Of a stretch of DNA of 64,000 nucleotides, positions 11,638 through 23,534 are shown one piece after another (the stretch's first letter is position 1; every line of letters starts with the position of its first letter). This stretch comes from Cytidiella melzeri (taxonomy: Eukaryota; Basidiomycota; Agaricomycetes; Polyporales; Irpicaceae). A program made the translations under genes and the position numbers. The stretch is from the NCBI GenBank assembly GCA_022592445.1, contig JABYQR010000221.1, positions 1 to 64,000 of the forward strand, read 5' to 3'. The notes under the pieces were generated by a model. The model saw only the letters and a list, made by a program, of their open reading frames with translations. It was not told the origin of the DNA and did not search any database.

Positions 11638-12912
11638 TCAGCTCTGCACCCTAAAGCAGTACTACAGCCTCAGGAAACACCGGCCGGACCTTGGGAACAC
11701 ATTGGAGTAGATCTCATCACTCAGCTACCACCTTCTAAGGGATTTGATTCGATCGCGGTCTACGTCGACCATTACTCCGATCAAACGCACATCATCCCTA
11801 CTACTACTAAGGTTAACGCTGAGGGGATTGCCGATCTACACTACAAAGAAGTATTCCGACTTCACGGCATTCCCAAGAAGGTGTTCTCTGACCGAGGACC
11901 CCAGTTTGCAGCGCGCTTCATGCGTGCGCTCTATCACCGCCTAGGCATAGAGACTGGTTTTACGACCGCCTATCATCCGCAAGGAAATGGCAAAGTCAAA
12001 TGCAAAAACCAGGATATCGAACAGTACCTGCGTCTATTCTGTCAGCAACGACAAGACAACTAGGTTGATCATCTGCCGGCGGCTGAGTTTGCACTCAACT
12101 CGCGAGTACATGCGGGTAATTCACAAACACCGTTTGAGGTCATCTACGGATATCGACCTGACTTCACCATACCAGTTGGCAAGCAAAGCAATATCCCATT
12201 GCTTGATGAGCGCCTTGACAACATGGCTTGAGTACGCAAAGAGACCGAAGCAGCTCTTCGTCTAAGCAAAGAAAAGATGAAGCAACTTTACGAGTCTGAG
12301 AAGCGCTCTCCACGCGTCTTCCAAGTAGGGGACATGGTCTGGCTAAACGCTAAGAACATCCGGATTCACCAGGCTACACCTAAACTCGGTCCTCGACAGC
12401 TCGGCCCGTACAAGGTCATCGAACGCATTGGCGATCTCAATTACAAACTCGATCTACCCAGCTATCTCCGAATCCACCCCGTCTTCCACATCAACCGTCT
12501 AAGTCCCTGGCACGACAATGGCAAAGACGTACCTCCACCTCCTGATCCTATTGTCATAGAAGGAGAAGAGCAGTACGTTGTCGAGAAAGTGCTAGACAGC
12601 AGGCTACACGGACGATGGAAGAAGCTACAATTCCTAGTCAAATGGGAAGGGTATTCAGACGGACACAAAAGCTGGGAACCAGTAGAAAACCTCGAGAATA
12701 GTCAAGAAGCGATTGACAACTTCTACAAAGCAAACCCCGGAGCGCCCCGGGTCATCAAAGCTTCACTCTTCGCGGACCTCCGCTTGCACTTTCGGGAATT
12801 CAATACCCAGACCAACCCCGCTTTTCTTCGCACGATCTATCCATCTACATATGATCTTAGCTGGGATGAAGGCAAACACATCGGTCTGGATATCTCAAGA
12901 ACATCACACTGA
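11638..12912 (+). pseudogene. A1 integrase core and chromodomain
   Basis: The integrase core follows the zinc motif: first catalytic Asp in WEHIGVDLIT (near 11710) and second in FSDRGPQFAA (near 11887). The catalytic Glu codon is changed to Lys at 11998-12000 (GKVKCKNQ instead of GKVERKNQ in A2). Nonsense codons sit at 12061-12063 and 12229-12231. The C-terminal 211 codons (12277-12912) are intact and identical to A2. They carry a GPY-like motif (LGPYKVIERIG) and a chromodomain (YVVEKVLDSR, FLVKWEGY, SWEP). In this class of element the chromodomain directs insertion to marked chromatin. Confidence 0.88.
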
Positions 12913-13077
12913 CGGGTAACGTCGAGTCAACGACACCAGAAGGGGAGAAACTTCCTAGCATCCTTCTGACTAGACAATCGGGGCAATTCTGCTGAATCCC
13001 TGTAGACGGGTAGAAGACCTCTATCACCACAGCACAGTGATGCTTTGCGAGGACGCTCGATTTTAGGAGGGGGGTAA

Positions 13078-13836
13078 TGTCATGGATGGCCTGACTAGCC
13101 CTTAATTTTCGCAATTTACCTCTTGTTTTTATCTGTAAAACTCCGGGCTGCAGCTCAGTTGCAACCTTCTCTGCACAAACTCCCTTTGCACGTCTATTAA
13201 GCGCCCGTATCACGTGGCTTAGACGCTCCACACGGTCACATTACTTGCTACTACGTCACACTGGCATGTGACTTAGCTTAAGTAAGACCACATGGCTACA
13301 GACACATGGTTCAGCCCATAGCTAGGGTTTGATGTCATAAATGACGTCCACATGGACTCCTTTTGTTCTTTCCTTATTGTTCTCTTTATGGAAGGATGTT
13401 CTCACAGGTGTGGGAATGGAATACAATAGTTGGTCTCCTTTTAAATAGATTCTCTCACGGGTAGAGTTCTTGGCAAGGTCTAGACAATAGCTATTGTTCT
13501 CTTTTAGGTAGTTCTTTTGTTCTTCGTTCACATGGCTTCTTGCAAAGCCTGCCCTCAACATGGTCTGTGCGCAGGTCCCTGAAGTCTATATAAGCAGCTA
13601 CATGTACGCTCCTAGCCCCCATCTCGACCCCTTGGTCTTTACTGGGCTAGGTAAGCAAACCCCTCCTGTACTACATAGCTAGTAGTACCCAATACTAACT
13701 TGGTCTTTACTGGGCTAGACAACTTGTATCAAGTCTGATAGTTGGTGAGAGCACTGTCCTACACGCCTGCCACCACCTCCTCGTCGATATCCACTTCGTG
13801 TCCCTGTCTGTCACGTCGAGCCTTGTCTCCGTGTCA
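13078..13836 (+). repeat. A1 3' LTR
   Basis: This is a 759-bp LTR preceded by the polypurine tract aggaggggggtaa. As far as I can compare by eye it is identical to the LTR at 31516-32274 of A2, and it differs from its own 5' partner. It is flanked on the right by tgggg (13837-13841). Confidence 0.93.
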
Positions 13837-14186
13837 TGGGGACAAAAAGCTCACATCTGAAAAAGCATCAATGCGCTGGCGCAAACTGGAACGATTCGTC
13901 TTCATTCTTCAGGAATTGTAACAGGATTTTTGCTCCATCTTCACCATGTATGTAACAGTCAAAAGAATAAGTGTCTGCAGACAATTTATAATTACCCTGC
14001 AAAGTAAGTTGGATGTCTTCCTTTGACCATATATTATGCTTTCTGCCTCCACCCATACAGATACTGTCTCACCGGTGTGAACCAATACATAGTGTAGCTG
14101 GAAATAGATATCAGGTACAACGCATACACATTTGGTATGCTACTGCAAGGATGAGAGACTGTCATTTCGATTATAATAAGGGTATT
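13837..14186 (-). repeat. Repeat D fragment with a short ORF
   Basis: Read on the minus strand, this segment ends ...ttttcagatgtgagctttttgtcccca at the A1 junction. That matches 19888-19920, where the same repeat is uninterrupted. It contains a 62-codon ORF (13868-14056) ending LLQFLKNEDESFQFAPAH, which is also found in diverged form near 19835-19880. Its other half lies beyond A2 at 50393. The coding role is unknown. Confidence 0.6.
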
Positions 14187-14966
14187 TGACATGGATAGTC
14201 CAACAGACCGGATTTTTCCAACATTGTCACAAGTTTACAGCCTTAGGCGCCTATTCAGAGCGCTTATTTTCCGGCTAGGAGTGTTACCAGACCAAACCCT
14301 AACCCGGGTCATGTGACATCCTGCCTTATTTATCAATAGTCCAGATCCAAACCCTAGACTCAATCTGGAGCGGTTCCAGATCAACCTAGGCTATTGTTCT
14401 ATTGTTCCTCTTCCATTGATAGGAATTCCCCAGGGATTCCCCCAGGTTTTATTGTTCTATTGTCTTTCGATTATTGTCTTCTATCTATTGTTAGGGATTC
14501 CCCAGGATTCCCCAGTTTCTATTGTTCCTATTCTATTGTTCTATTGTTCTATTGTTCTAACTCTATTGTTCTCTGTACCCTGGTCCTTGACAGTTACTCA
14601 GGTCCTTGACAGTTACCCTGGTCCCTTATTGTTCTATTGTCACTCCAGCCCCACAGTTACTCCAGTCCCTAGTGTGGGAACTGGTGCACAGACCACTCAG
14701 ACACAGTATATATAGTACCCCTTACCCTCCCTGGTTCTGCATCTTGACCTCTTCGTCATTTGCACTGCCAGGTGAGTTACTCAATGTAACCTAGTATAAG
14801 TCTGATATTAACTTCGTCATTTGCACTGCCAGTATCCGGCCTCTGAGCCTGCTTATCATCGACTTTGACCTCGTTGTTGTTGTTGGAGATCTACTTCCAC
14901 TTCCACTTCCTCTCCTCTTCACCCTTGTTTAGGGTTTATCAGCATAGCAGCAGTCGCTCCGCGACA
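14187..14966 (+). mobile_element. Solo LTR, family C (copy 1)
   Basis: This is a 780-bp sequence starting TGACATGGATAG and ending CTCCGCGACA, flanked by perfect 5-bp duplications gtatt (14182-14186 and 14967-14971). It contains a tatatata box near 14707 and a cluster of CTATTGTTCT decamers at about 14394-14570. No internal region is present, as expected from LTR-LTR recombination. Confidence 0.92.
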
Positions 14967-15693
14967 GTATTCATCTTTGTCTGTGGCACCAGTTTTTCAT
15001 CTTTGGTACTCGGTGTTACCAAGCCACACATGGGTGCAACGGTATCTAGCTTAGTGCTTGCAGTCACCATATAGTTTGAGTTGGCCATTGATACATCATA
15101 GCATGGCCAGAAACATGTATCTTGTAGGGTAGATTCATGCACAGAGTTTATAGCATCAGAAGAGCAAATGCTACAGCTTACAAACAACCTTGGCTGGTGA
15201 CGTGGCAGGACTGATAGTGAAGCACAAACATTTGCAGTTGCTGCAAACCATGCGGTCACCATCAATATTTGCAGTAGACAATGCACCTTTTTGGTGGCTG
15301 ATGTATGCATAGTGTTGTGCAGCAGCATGCAGGACAGGTAGATGGGGTTGAGAAGCAGGCAAGTTGCGTATGCATGTGCCCAAGATCAATTGTTGATGTT
15401 TATTTGTACTTATTGTGATCAGGTGTCTGAGCATTAATGCATATTCTGAGGCTGGCTGTGTAGATGGTAACTTGGGTAGACTTCTCACTGTTACCTGACG
15501 CAATATTCTCTCTATTCGTCTGCTAAAGAGGCTATTGTTATACATGATTTTCCTACGGACTATGCAACTATTTACACCTTATCACATAGGAAAGATAGCC
15601 AAAGTGCAATGAATGATACATAACAGTGTTGTCAGTACAAGTATGATCTTTACAAAATAGGAATACAACGTATGGATAACACATGTTTCATCA

Positions 15694-18600
15694 TTATTCA
15701 GGACGGCGGAGGATGGCAACACGGAGCATGTGAAGGTTAAGTTTATTGTGGTTATGTTTAGACTTGTAGACTCCAAAGCAATACTCTACCGCAACAAATG
15801 AACCAACAGGAATTTCTTCAGTCCACTTCGTTGCCCCTTCCATCCCTTGAAGATCATGAACAGAGGTGACATGCGAGAGGTCATATATTGGAACTATCAA
15901 AGGTGAGACAGTGGTACCGCATGTAGTTATATGAACGACGTACCTTTAATCCAGATACCAGGTGCACCATTTTTAGCAAGTTTCTTGATCTCAGCAATAG
16001 ACTCCTGGATATCCCTCGGCTTTTCAATGTTGCTATGAAGGACGGCTTTTGTACCATAGGAGACAGCAGGAACAATAGCTGATGGAAACTTGCTTGAACC
16101 AGCCTGTTTTTTGGTGGGTGACGAAGGCTGAGGGTACCGGTCCTCCCCTACACAATGATAGTGAGTATATGGGAGAAAACAATGTAAGTCAAGGCAGCTT
16201 ACTACCAGGAAGTGAATGGAAGGTAATGCCGTTCTTCATCCGTTGAGATACAACTTTGTTGGATCCTCGTAATAACCCAAATGGTACGCTATAAAATACC
16301 ATGTGCGGTTCCACTCAATAGTAATAGGCGTGACTACCAGAAGACGCTGAGACAGGGTATCTGGGGTATGTGTCCTTCCCAGGAGTTCTGGAGTCACAAC
16401 ACTTGACTCCGTGACTGTACCAAAAGTTACGAGCACAACAGGAACCTTTGGCGCAGACTTGTGCCACAGGTAGGAATCTCTAACAGTTGGATCACCCTCA
16501 TACTTGAAGTCGTACAGTGAGACCTGAGCCGGGTTGTGGACATATGAACCGTGAGTTCCGATAGTAACACTATGGATCATGTTCCTGATGTTAATTCGTC
16601 AGCACGCGTGACATGTTGTAAGTTGACAGCGAGAGAAACTTGCCTCTCGTCATTGGAATCTGCCTCAACACCAGCCAGTAGCATAGCCTCTGAAAACCAT
16701 GCATACTCCATGAGTAACTTGTCAGGTCCACACAGATATTGCTTGGGTACAATGCTAGCAGACAAAGTCAGTATTGAGCTTGAACAGCAATATCAAATAC
16801 TTACTTGACTATTGGGGCCAAGGGGGGCTCATAACTATATATCAACTTCTTGTCCATCCAAGGAAGGCTATCAGCGTCCTCGAGATTGGAAATCAGCTCG
16901 CAATCACGTGGAAGAACCTTAAACTTAGGCCTAGCAATCTCCTCCACAGGCAACAAATCCTTAGACCCGGTTCCCTCCAAGTCCTCAAGATATACCGTTG
17001 GCTTGACAGTTGGAACCATGTCCTTCATGCTTGGAAAAAGCTTCTTACGGACGGAGATAAGGTTGTCGAAGTCCTTACACCCAACATGAGTTTCTGACAC
17101 AGTAAGACATCATGCAGAATACTCACAAATTGCGAGAGAGCTTAGACACACTTTGACAGATCAACATCAATAAATATGGTGTGAGTAACGCTGAACTGGA
17201 CATATGGAGTAGTCACATCAACAACCAATTTGGTATCATCGCAATCAGCAGGTTTACGTGTATCTCCACGCTTTCTACACAATAATAGTCAGTAGTTGAC
17301 AAACAGATGCAACTAACATGAGATAAACATACTTCTTATGTGGGCTCTTCTCCACTTCATCAATGTCCGGAGTATCAAAGGGGTTAGCCAGATCCTCCTC
17401 GACTTTTGGAACCACCGTAGTCTTTGTAATGCCAGGTACCACCTTGAACTTGTGATTGGTCACGACAACGGTAGTCTTCTGCTTTGTGGTGGCAGCAACT
17501 CCGTGGGTACCCGCCACGTTCCTGATAGATGGCTTGGTAGGAGTAGAAAATACATCCTCTGTCTCAGATTGCCCTCTAAAGTATGACTATGAACCTGTAT
17601 AGATGCTATGACTGTTGCAAATTACGTACTTTTGCTGAATGATTTCAATGTCCAAATCGGAATCAATGACAGCTGCAGACTTCGGAGGTACTCTATGCGT
17701 GTAGGGATGAGTGAAGTGCTGGCACAAAGGACTTAACAGAACATACTTGTTACGGGAAGCTCGTGTAGATACTCGCGCATGGGCCTTTCCCTTACCCACC
17801 ACAACTTCCTCCTCACTCTCGAACAGCTTATCTGTTTAATGGTTGGGGACAGTGGGGCAGGATTACACCTCACATAAGTCAGGACCAGGGCTGTGTTATA
17901 TGAACCTTACTGCTTCATGCCTGATTTTCTGATGATGTAAGACAGTCAGTCAACATCGATTACATGCAATCACCAAAGGACATACTTGGGAGATGGAGTC
18001 GGAGGTGTATCAACAACCACAGTGGACTTCTTTTGCAACGGACTAGTAGAGGGTCTGGTGAATGGCCCTTCATCTGGACTAGAAACAATAATTTCAAAGG
18101 GATACAGTCAACACAGTCAGTTGTTAATTACCTGGAGGCCTGACGTTCTATGTCAGAGTTGACTTCCTCTCCCTTGTCTAACTCATCAACCTCTACCTCG
18201 TCTGAACCAATCTCAGTGCTGATATTTACAATATGCACCAAATCAGTAAGTGTACAAGCACATATCACAACGTTTGATGTACTTGTCTAGTTCCTGAGAA
18301 GCTTCACCGACAATCTCGATGAATGGTTTTCTGAACATAACAACATATATTAGTACTCACACGGACCAAGTACAATAACAACGTACTTGATGACCTGTCA
18401 ACCCTTGGTTGGCAATTGACTATATTGCATAGACCTGTCATCCTCTGAGTCTGCGGATACATCCCGGCATCCAGCCTTTTTCTGTACATACATTCAGCAT
18501 TGACTAGTCAAAATCTGCAAGTACAATACTCACGTCTGGGTACCGCTGCGGGCATGATTGGGAGCCGCGGTTCTTCCTCGCTCGCTATCACGTCTGCTGT

Positions 18601-18740
18601 GTCACAATAACAGGAATTGAATAGACATAAAAGGAGCATAGAGATCCAATCACGGACCGTGTACCTCGGGTACTTCCTCTGGCCATTGGCAGGGAGTGCG
18701 AAGTATGATGAAGAGATAGAGATGCGCAAGATACTTTCAC
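15694..18740 (-). CDS. Hypothetical protein gene with many short introns
   Basis: This is a minus-strand gene with at least eight exons. Clear introns include 50-60 bp GT-AG introns ending near 17276, 16750, 16140 and 15901, and a probable GC-AG intron (AG|GCAAGT) near 16640. Joined exons keep frame through SLPWMDKKLIYSYEPPLAPI, YLCGPDKLLMEYAWFSEAML, IHSVTIGTHGSYVHNPAQV, FKYEGDPTVRDSYLWHKSAP and VTPELLGRTHTPDTL to a final exon ending HMLRVAILRRPE and a stop at 15694. The N-terminal part is Thr/Lys/acidic-rich and probably disordered. The 5' end is uncertain. I recall related uncharacterised proteins in other mushrooms. The gene sits between two C solo LTRs and looks intact. Confidence 0.6.
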
Positions 18741-18888
18741 TTTGGGGGCAGCTTATATATCCTGACCATTGCTGAATACAGTATTAATGCGTGTCGAATA
18801 CCTGGTAGCTGCCTGATGGTAGAGCGTCCAGACAATAAAACAGAGCCATCACATGTAAAATTTGCATTGTTTCACAAGGCACACATGT

Positions 18889-19664
18889 TGACATGGATAG
18901 TCCAACAGAGACCGGATTTTTCCAACATTTGTCACAAGTTTACAGCCTTAAGCGCCTATCTAGAGCGCTTATTTTCTGGCTAGGAGTGTTACCAAACCTA
19001 ACCCTAACCTGGGTCACGTGACATCCTGCCTTATTTATCAATAGTCCAGACCCAAACCCTAGACTCAGTCTGGAGCGGTTCCAGATCAACCTAGGCTATT
19101 GTTCTATTGTTCCTCTTCCAATTGATAGGGATTCCCCAGGGATTCCCCCAGATCTTATTGTTCTATTGTCTTTTGACTATTGTCTTCTATCTATTGTTAG
19201 GAATTCTCCAGGGATTTCCCCAGTTTCTATTGTTCCTATTCTATTGTTCTATTGTTCTATTGTTCTAGCTCTATTGTTCTACGTACCCTGGTCCTTGACA
19301 GTTACTCAGGTCCTTGACAGTTACCCTGGTCCCTTATTGTTCTATTGTTACTCCAGCCCCACAGTTACTCCAGTTCCTAGTGTGGGAACTTGTGCACAGA
19401 CCACCCAGCCACAGTATATATAGTAGACCTTACCCTCCCTAGCTCTGCATCTTGACCTCTCTGTCATTTGCACTGCTAGGTGAGTTACTGCATGTAACTT
19501 AGTATCATACCATATTAACTCTGTCATTTGCACTGCTAGTATCCGGCCTCTGAGCCTGCTTGCCTGCTTATCATCGACTTTGACCTTGCTGTCGTTGTTG
19601 GAGATCCCCTTCCACTTCACCCTTGTTTAGGGTTTATTAGTCTATCAGCAGTTCCTCTGCGACA
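18889..19664 (+). mobile_element. Solo LTR, family C (copy 2)
   Basis: This is a 776-bp LTR (TGACATGGATAG...TCTGCGACA) flanked by perfect 5-bp duplications catgt (18884-18888 and 19665-19669). It has the same decamer cluster and TATA element as copy 1 and the same orientation. Confidence 0.92.
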
Positions 19665-20290
19665 CATGTAATGTACGACGGTATTGCACAAGTGCACATT
19701 GTAGCAGAAGGTCCAGGCCAAATCACAAGCTGGACATTTCAATGTATTTGATAATGTTTGGCACACAGTGTATAGCGTCAGTAAAATGAGGAGCTTAGTG
19801 AGCTCCACCTACGTTTCAACCACACCTCTGCATTGTTACAATTCCTGAAGAATGAAGAAGAATTGTTCCAGTGTGCTCCAGCACATTGATGCCTTTTCAG
19901 ATGTGACCTTTTTGTCCCCCAAAGTGTGGGAATCTGATGGCAGAATACAGAAAGTAACTGTGTCAATAACAAAACAATGAATACAGCTGATGGCATCACA
20001 CTGGCCTTGTTATCAGCCCTTTATAACTTTGTATCAGATCACTTTTGCAATCAAAATGCAGTTTTAGATTTTTACAGACTGCATATGGGTACAAATCTGT
20101 ACATATAATACACCATTGGATAGCCCTATCTTGTGGCAACATCCTGGTACAAACATCCTCTCAATTGAAGTGGAATTGAGCAAGTTATGGCCAGTCTGCT
20201 GAAAAAAGTCATCCAGACTCGAATTCAAACTCCACTCCTGCTGGCAAATGATGTCAAATTCTGATCAGGTACATGTGCAGCAATCTACAG
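19665..20290 (+). repeat. Repeat D copy, uninterrupted at the A target site
   Basis: The copy includes the segment around 19888-19935 that reads through tttttgtccccc and aaagtgtgggaa without an insertion. It therefore shows what the A target site at 13837/50393 looked like. Similarity to 50393-50640 continues weakly downstream (atagccct, acaaatctgtacat). The element class is unknown. Confidence 0.5.
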
Positions 20291-20419
20291 ACACTGCTTG
20301 CTCTTTGAACAAGGAATACAATTAGAAGACATGCCACACATAGTATTGGGTCTGAGCAAGCATTACCAGTACTTTGGAAGCTAGCTACAATTCTCAACCC
20401 CTACATGCTTGGACAATGT

Positions 20420-20966
20420 AAGTTTGTGGCTGCATCAACACAGATTCACAACTGTTAGTTGCTCTCTAAGCAGGAATTACAATCAGAACACAGCCTGTCA
20501 CAGTTCAAATGAGGTGAGGCAGTTCAGACATCAACAGTACATGGTTGCATCAGCAGCAAGCACTGCCTTTGATTCTTCCATACAGTCTCACAACCATTCA
20601 TTGCTCTCTAAGGAGGGGTTACAATCAGAACATAGCCTGTGGTGGTTCTGATTGGGCTGAGGCAGTTCAGACATGAACAGGATGTGGTTGCATCAGCAGA
20701 AAGCACTGCATTGAATTGTTGCACAAATGTTTACAACCATTATTTGCTCTCTAAGGAGGAGTTCCAATCTAAACACAACCTGTGGAAGTTCTAGTGGGGT
20801 TGATACAGTTGAGACATCAACAGGATGTGGTTTCATCAGCATAGAGCACTGCCTTTGATTCTTCAATACAGTTTCACAACCACTAGTTGCTCTCTAAGCA
20901 GGAGTTACAATCAGAACCCAGCTTGTGGCAGCTCCAATGGGGGTGAGGCAGTGCAGACATCAACAT
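20420..20966 (+). repeat. Minisatellite, ~143-bp unit, nearly four copies
   Basis: The marker gctctctaag recurs at 20461, 20603, 20746 and 20889 (spacing 142, 143, 143). Each unit contains ttacaatcagaac, cagcctgt, gaggcagttcagacatcaac and gcatcagca. No long ORF runs through all units. Confidence 0.85.
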
Positions 20967-21745
20967 GTAACATGTTTCAGCAATTGATCCAATAAGACAC
21001 CCTCAAGCCCTTCATTCTTGAAGCAAGTAATTTCCTAGAATCAGCAGTGAACACTGCACAAGATTAATGACAAGATAGATGGAGCTCCTTGCTACCATTG
21101 GTGACTACCTTCATCAATGTATGGCTCCTGTTTCCGCAACCAAATTTATCAATTGTAGTACAGTCACTTTATCCCAGATCAAGTTGTCTATCAAAGGTGT
21201 CACCAATACCAAATGCCTGTAATACAATCAATATTGATGACCAGATGGCTTGGCAAGGTCCTTACCAGGCACAGAATTGTTTACTGAGGTTCTTTGTGAT
21301 AACAAAGTCACAGGTGCAATTAACTATTTCATGCTATATGATTTATTAATTTGCTATCAATAACAAAATTACTTGTAGCTCTGCTTCTGCAGTTTACCAA
21401 ATTGTATCTCAACTATTTAACATAGTTCAACACCATTAAGAAGAAGACGCATGTCAAACAATCTTCATCTCCATGCTTTACTCCACAAACCTGTTTTCAT
21501 TCTGTACTCACACCCATTGTTGCACTTCAAACAATACAGCATAGTCCCTCTTTTTTCATAAATGATTGTGTGCTCCAGTGAAGACAAACCACCACGTTAC
21601 TATACATTACTATTGGAAAAGCTATTCCCAACAAAATTACCTGTTCAGGCTTCTACCAGAACCAAGTTTACTTACAACTCTTGCTCAAAATGTAATATTT
21701 CATTCAATCCTCAGGAATTGTACTTGCTGCTTGCCGGCCTTGCTA
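20967..21745. other. AT-rich spacer, no supported gene
   Basis: Only short ORFs without motifs are seen. I see no LTR ends or splice-supported frame. Confidence 0.4.
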
Positions 21746-22050
21746 ACGCTAGTACATGTGCGTGCCCAAGGACAAGGTCCGAGCCAATTGCAAGCTGAAC
21801 ATTTCAATGTAATTGAAATTGTTTGTCACATAGTGTATAGCATTTGTGATACATGATAGTTTAGTATGCATGTGTGTATACCATCTATGTTTCAGCCACA
21901 CCTCTGCGTTGTACATGTGCATGTCACAGCACAAGGTCCGAGCCAATTGCAAGCTGATCATTTCAATTTGATTGAAATTATTTGTCACATAGTGTTTAGC
22001 ATATGTGAAATATGATGGTTTAGTATGCATGCGTGCGTACCACATATATT
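21716..22050. repeat. Two-copy ~159-bp tandem repeat within repeat family D
   Basis: acaaggtccgagccaattgcaagctga occurs at 21772 and again at 21931, each followed by catttcaat-t-attgaaat and a related tail. A diverged third copy lies near 19705-19760. The left edge (21716-21756) matches 50822-50865 in inverted orientation. Confidence 0.7.
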
Positions 22051-22569
22051 ACAGCAGAGAACAGAGATAAAGCAAGGCAGTGAAGAAAAATCAGAGCCAT
22101 ATGTAGATCAAAACACCAGTTTTACCAGAGACAAACTATTCAAAGATGTGGCGCCATGCACCAATCATATCAGAGCAATTATGCACAGAGTACATGTGCT
22201 AATAATTAAATATATGCCGGAAGGGTACTGGTTGCTTGAACAATTAGAATTGTTAGGAAGGTTCGAGCATGACAAGATCGGTTGAGGGTGCATTTGCATC
22301 TTGCCCATCAAACTTACCCCAACTCCCATTCAGATACAACAATGACCCTGCGTATGTTGTACAAGGATGAAGAGAAGTACAGTAAGTTGTGGAATATCAG
22401 TGGTACAATGCCCAACTCACCTGCATACAGGAAACCTTCTACAGTCAATTATTTCTTCCGCAGAGGAGAGCACAGATAACGGCAGGACACAACTCAGTTT
22501 ATTGGAGCAAGTGAGTCAAAAACAGACAACCTGTCAATGCATTATTTACACTGAAAGAAAAACAGAGAG

Positions 22570-23495
22570 CCCAATTGCGCATCAGTACAGTCATACAAGA
22601 TGGAAAGCGTAACGGGCAACGCGACCTTGTGTACCCAAGTGATCCTGGTTCTGCAGAACATGAGGAGGTTGTAGTGCGTCTAAGCGGATTTGTTCTCAGA
22701 ACAAACCTACCGCCCATCACACGTATTGAACAGTACGTTCCACATTGTATTACTTATTGATGACTGGATACCTGATGCATCGAAAGACTTCCAAAGAATC
22801 CTTATGCAGCCAGGCAGTCCCTGACTCTAACCGGTCTCAGCCTTAGCAATTTCGACTCCACTCCAACCCTTGAAACACAACAAAGATGGTGGTCACTCAT
22901 ATCTGGAAGTATCCAACCGCTATTTTACCCAAGAGGTAGATGACATGGGATATCCAGACATTGCAATTGACCCGTATATCAATCCTCATGGTATTCTTAC
23001 TTCAAAAGTGACCACAGGGAGGCATACCGAAGACAACACTGTGTTGTACTTTGAAAGGATGAGGCTTGACGCACAATTGTAAGTACAAAACATTGTTTGA
23101 CAGACAATAACTTACACAATATGACAGGAAGTATGTTTACAATCCATGCAAGCCCACCGCCATCAGAGTCGGACATATTGTTGAAGTTCAAGCATCGTTC
23201 TGCAGTGTACCAACATCCAAGGGAAGATTTGTCATGCTCATGAAGTTGAGGTCAGTGTGTATTCTCGATACAAGTGTACTTCAGGTTAGTACTCCATAGC
23301 TCCAAGAATGGCTGTGTTCACATAATCATACAGGGTGTCAACAACCAGGTGTTTCACTCCTTGGTCAAGCAGCCAACCTCTCTGCTCAAAAAAGTCAAAC
23401 GTACAGTGGGTTATGACACGCAGACATATGACACAGATCACCCTGTAGCTGGGATGAAGAGACTAAGAATCCATGCAGAGGAAGATATGGTATAG
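22570..23495 (+). CDS. Hypothetical spliced protein gene
   Basis: Exons can be followed in frame from about 22580 (VIQDGKRNGQRDLVYPSD, EEVVVRLSGFVLRTNLPP), through 22870-23080 (RYFTQEVDDMGYPDIAIDPY, DNTVLYFERMRLDAQL), over a GT-AG intron (23081 to about 23127) to KPTAIRVGHIVEVQASF and GRFVMLMKLRSVCILDTSVL. A last ~50-bp intron precedes a final exon to the stop at 23495 (GVNNQVFHSLVKQPTSLLKK, Arg/Lys-rich tail). The start is uncertain and may lie upstream near 22340 (MLYKDEEKYSKLWNISGTMP). The RVGHIVEVQ block recalls uncharacterised agaricomycete proteins. The function is unknown. Confidence 0.6.
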
Positions 23496-23534
23496 AAGTA
23501 ACATTGCTGGGTTGCAGTATAAGCAAAGTACAAA

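Larger units (their letters stand above)
6043..13836 (+). mobile_element. LTR retrotransposon A1 (Ty3/gypsy chromovirus)
   Basis: The element is 7.8 kb with LTRs at 6043-6800 and 13078-13836, both beginning TGTCATGG and ending GTGTCA. The internal order is a primer site, an extra 5' ORF, gag with a CCHC knuckle, protease, reverse transcriptase, RNase H, integrase, a chromodomain and a polypurine tract (aggaggggggtaa, ending 13077). Gag and pol carry frameshifts and at least three nonsense codons, so this copy is not autonomous. The two flanking 5-bp sequences differ, which points to rearrangement after insertion. Confidence 0.95.

Noticed and set aside
12857..13231. 124-codon minus ORF, repeated at 32121-32495
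   Set aside because: It is antisense to the chromodomain end and LTR start of A, where the sense frame is clearly the real one.
20420..22050. CRISPR-like array
   Set aside because: The units are ~143 and ~159 bp tandem repeats without short repeat-spacer alternation, in a eukaryotic context.
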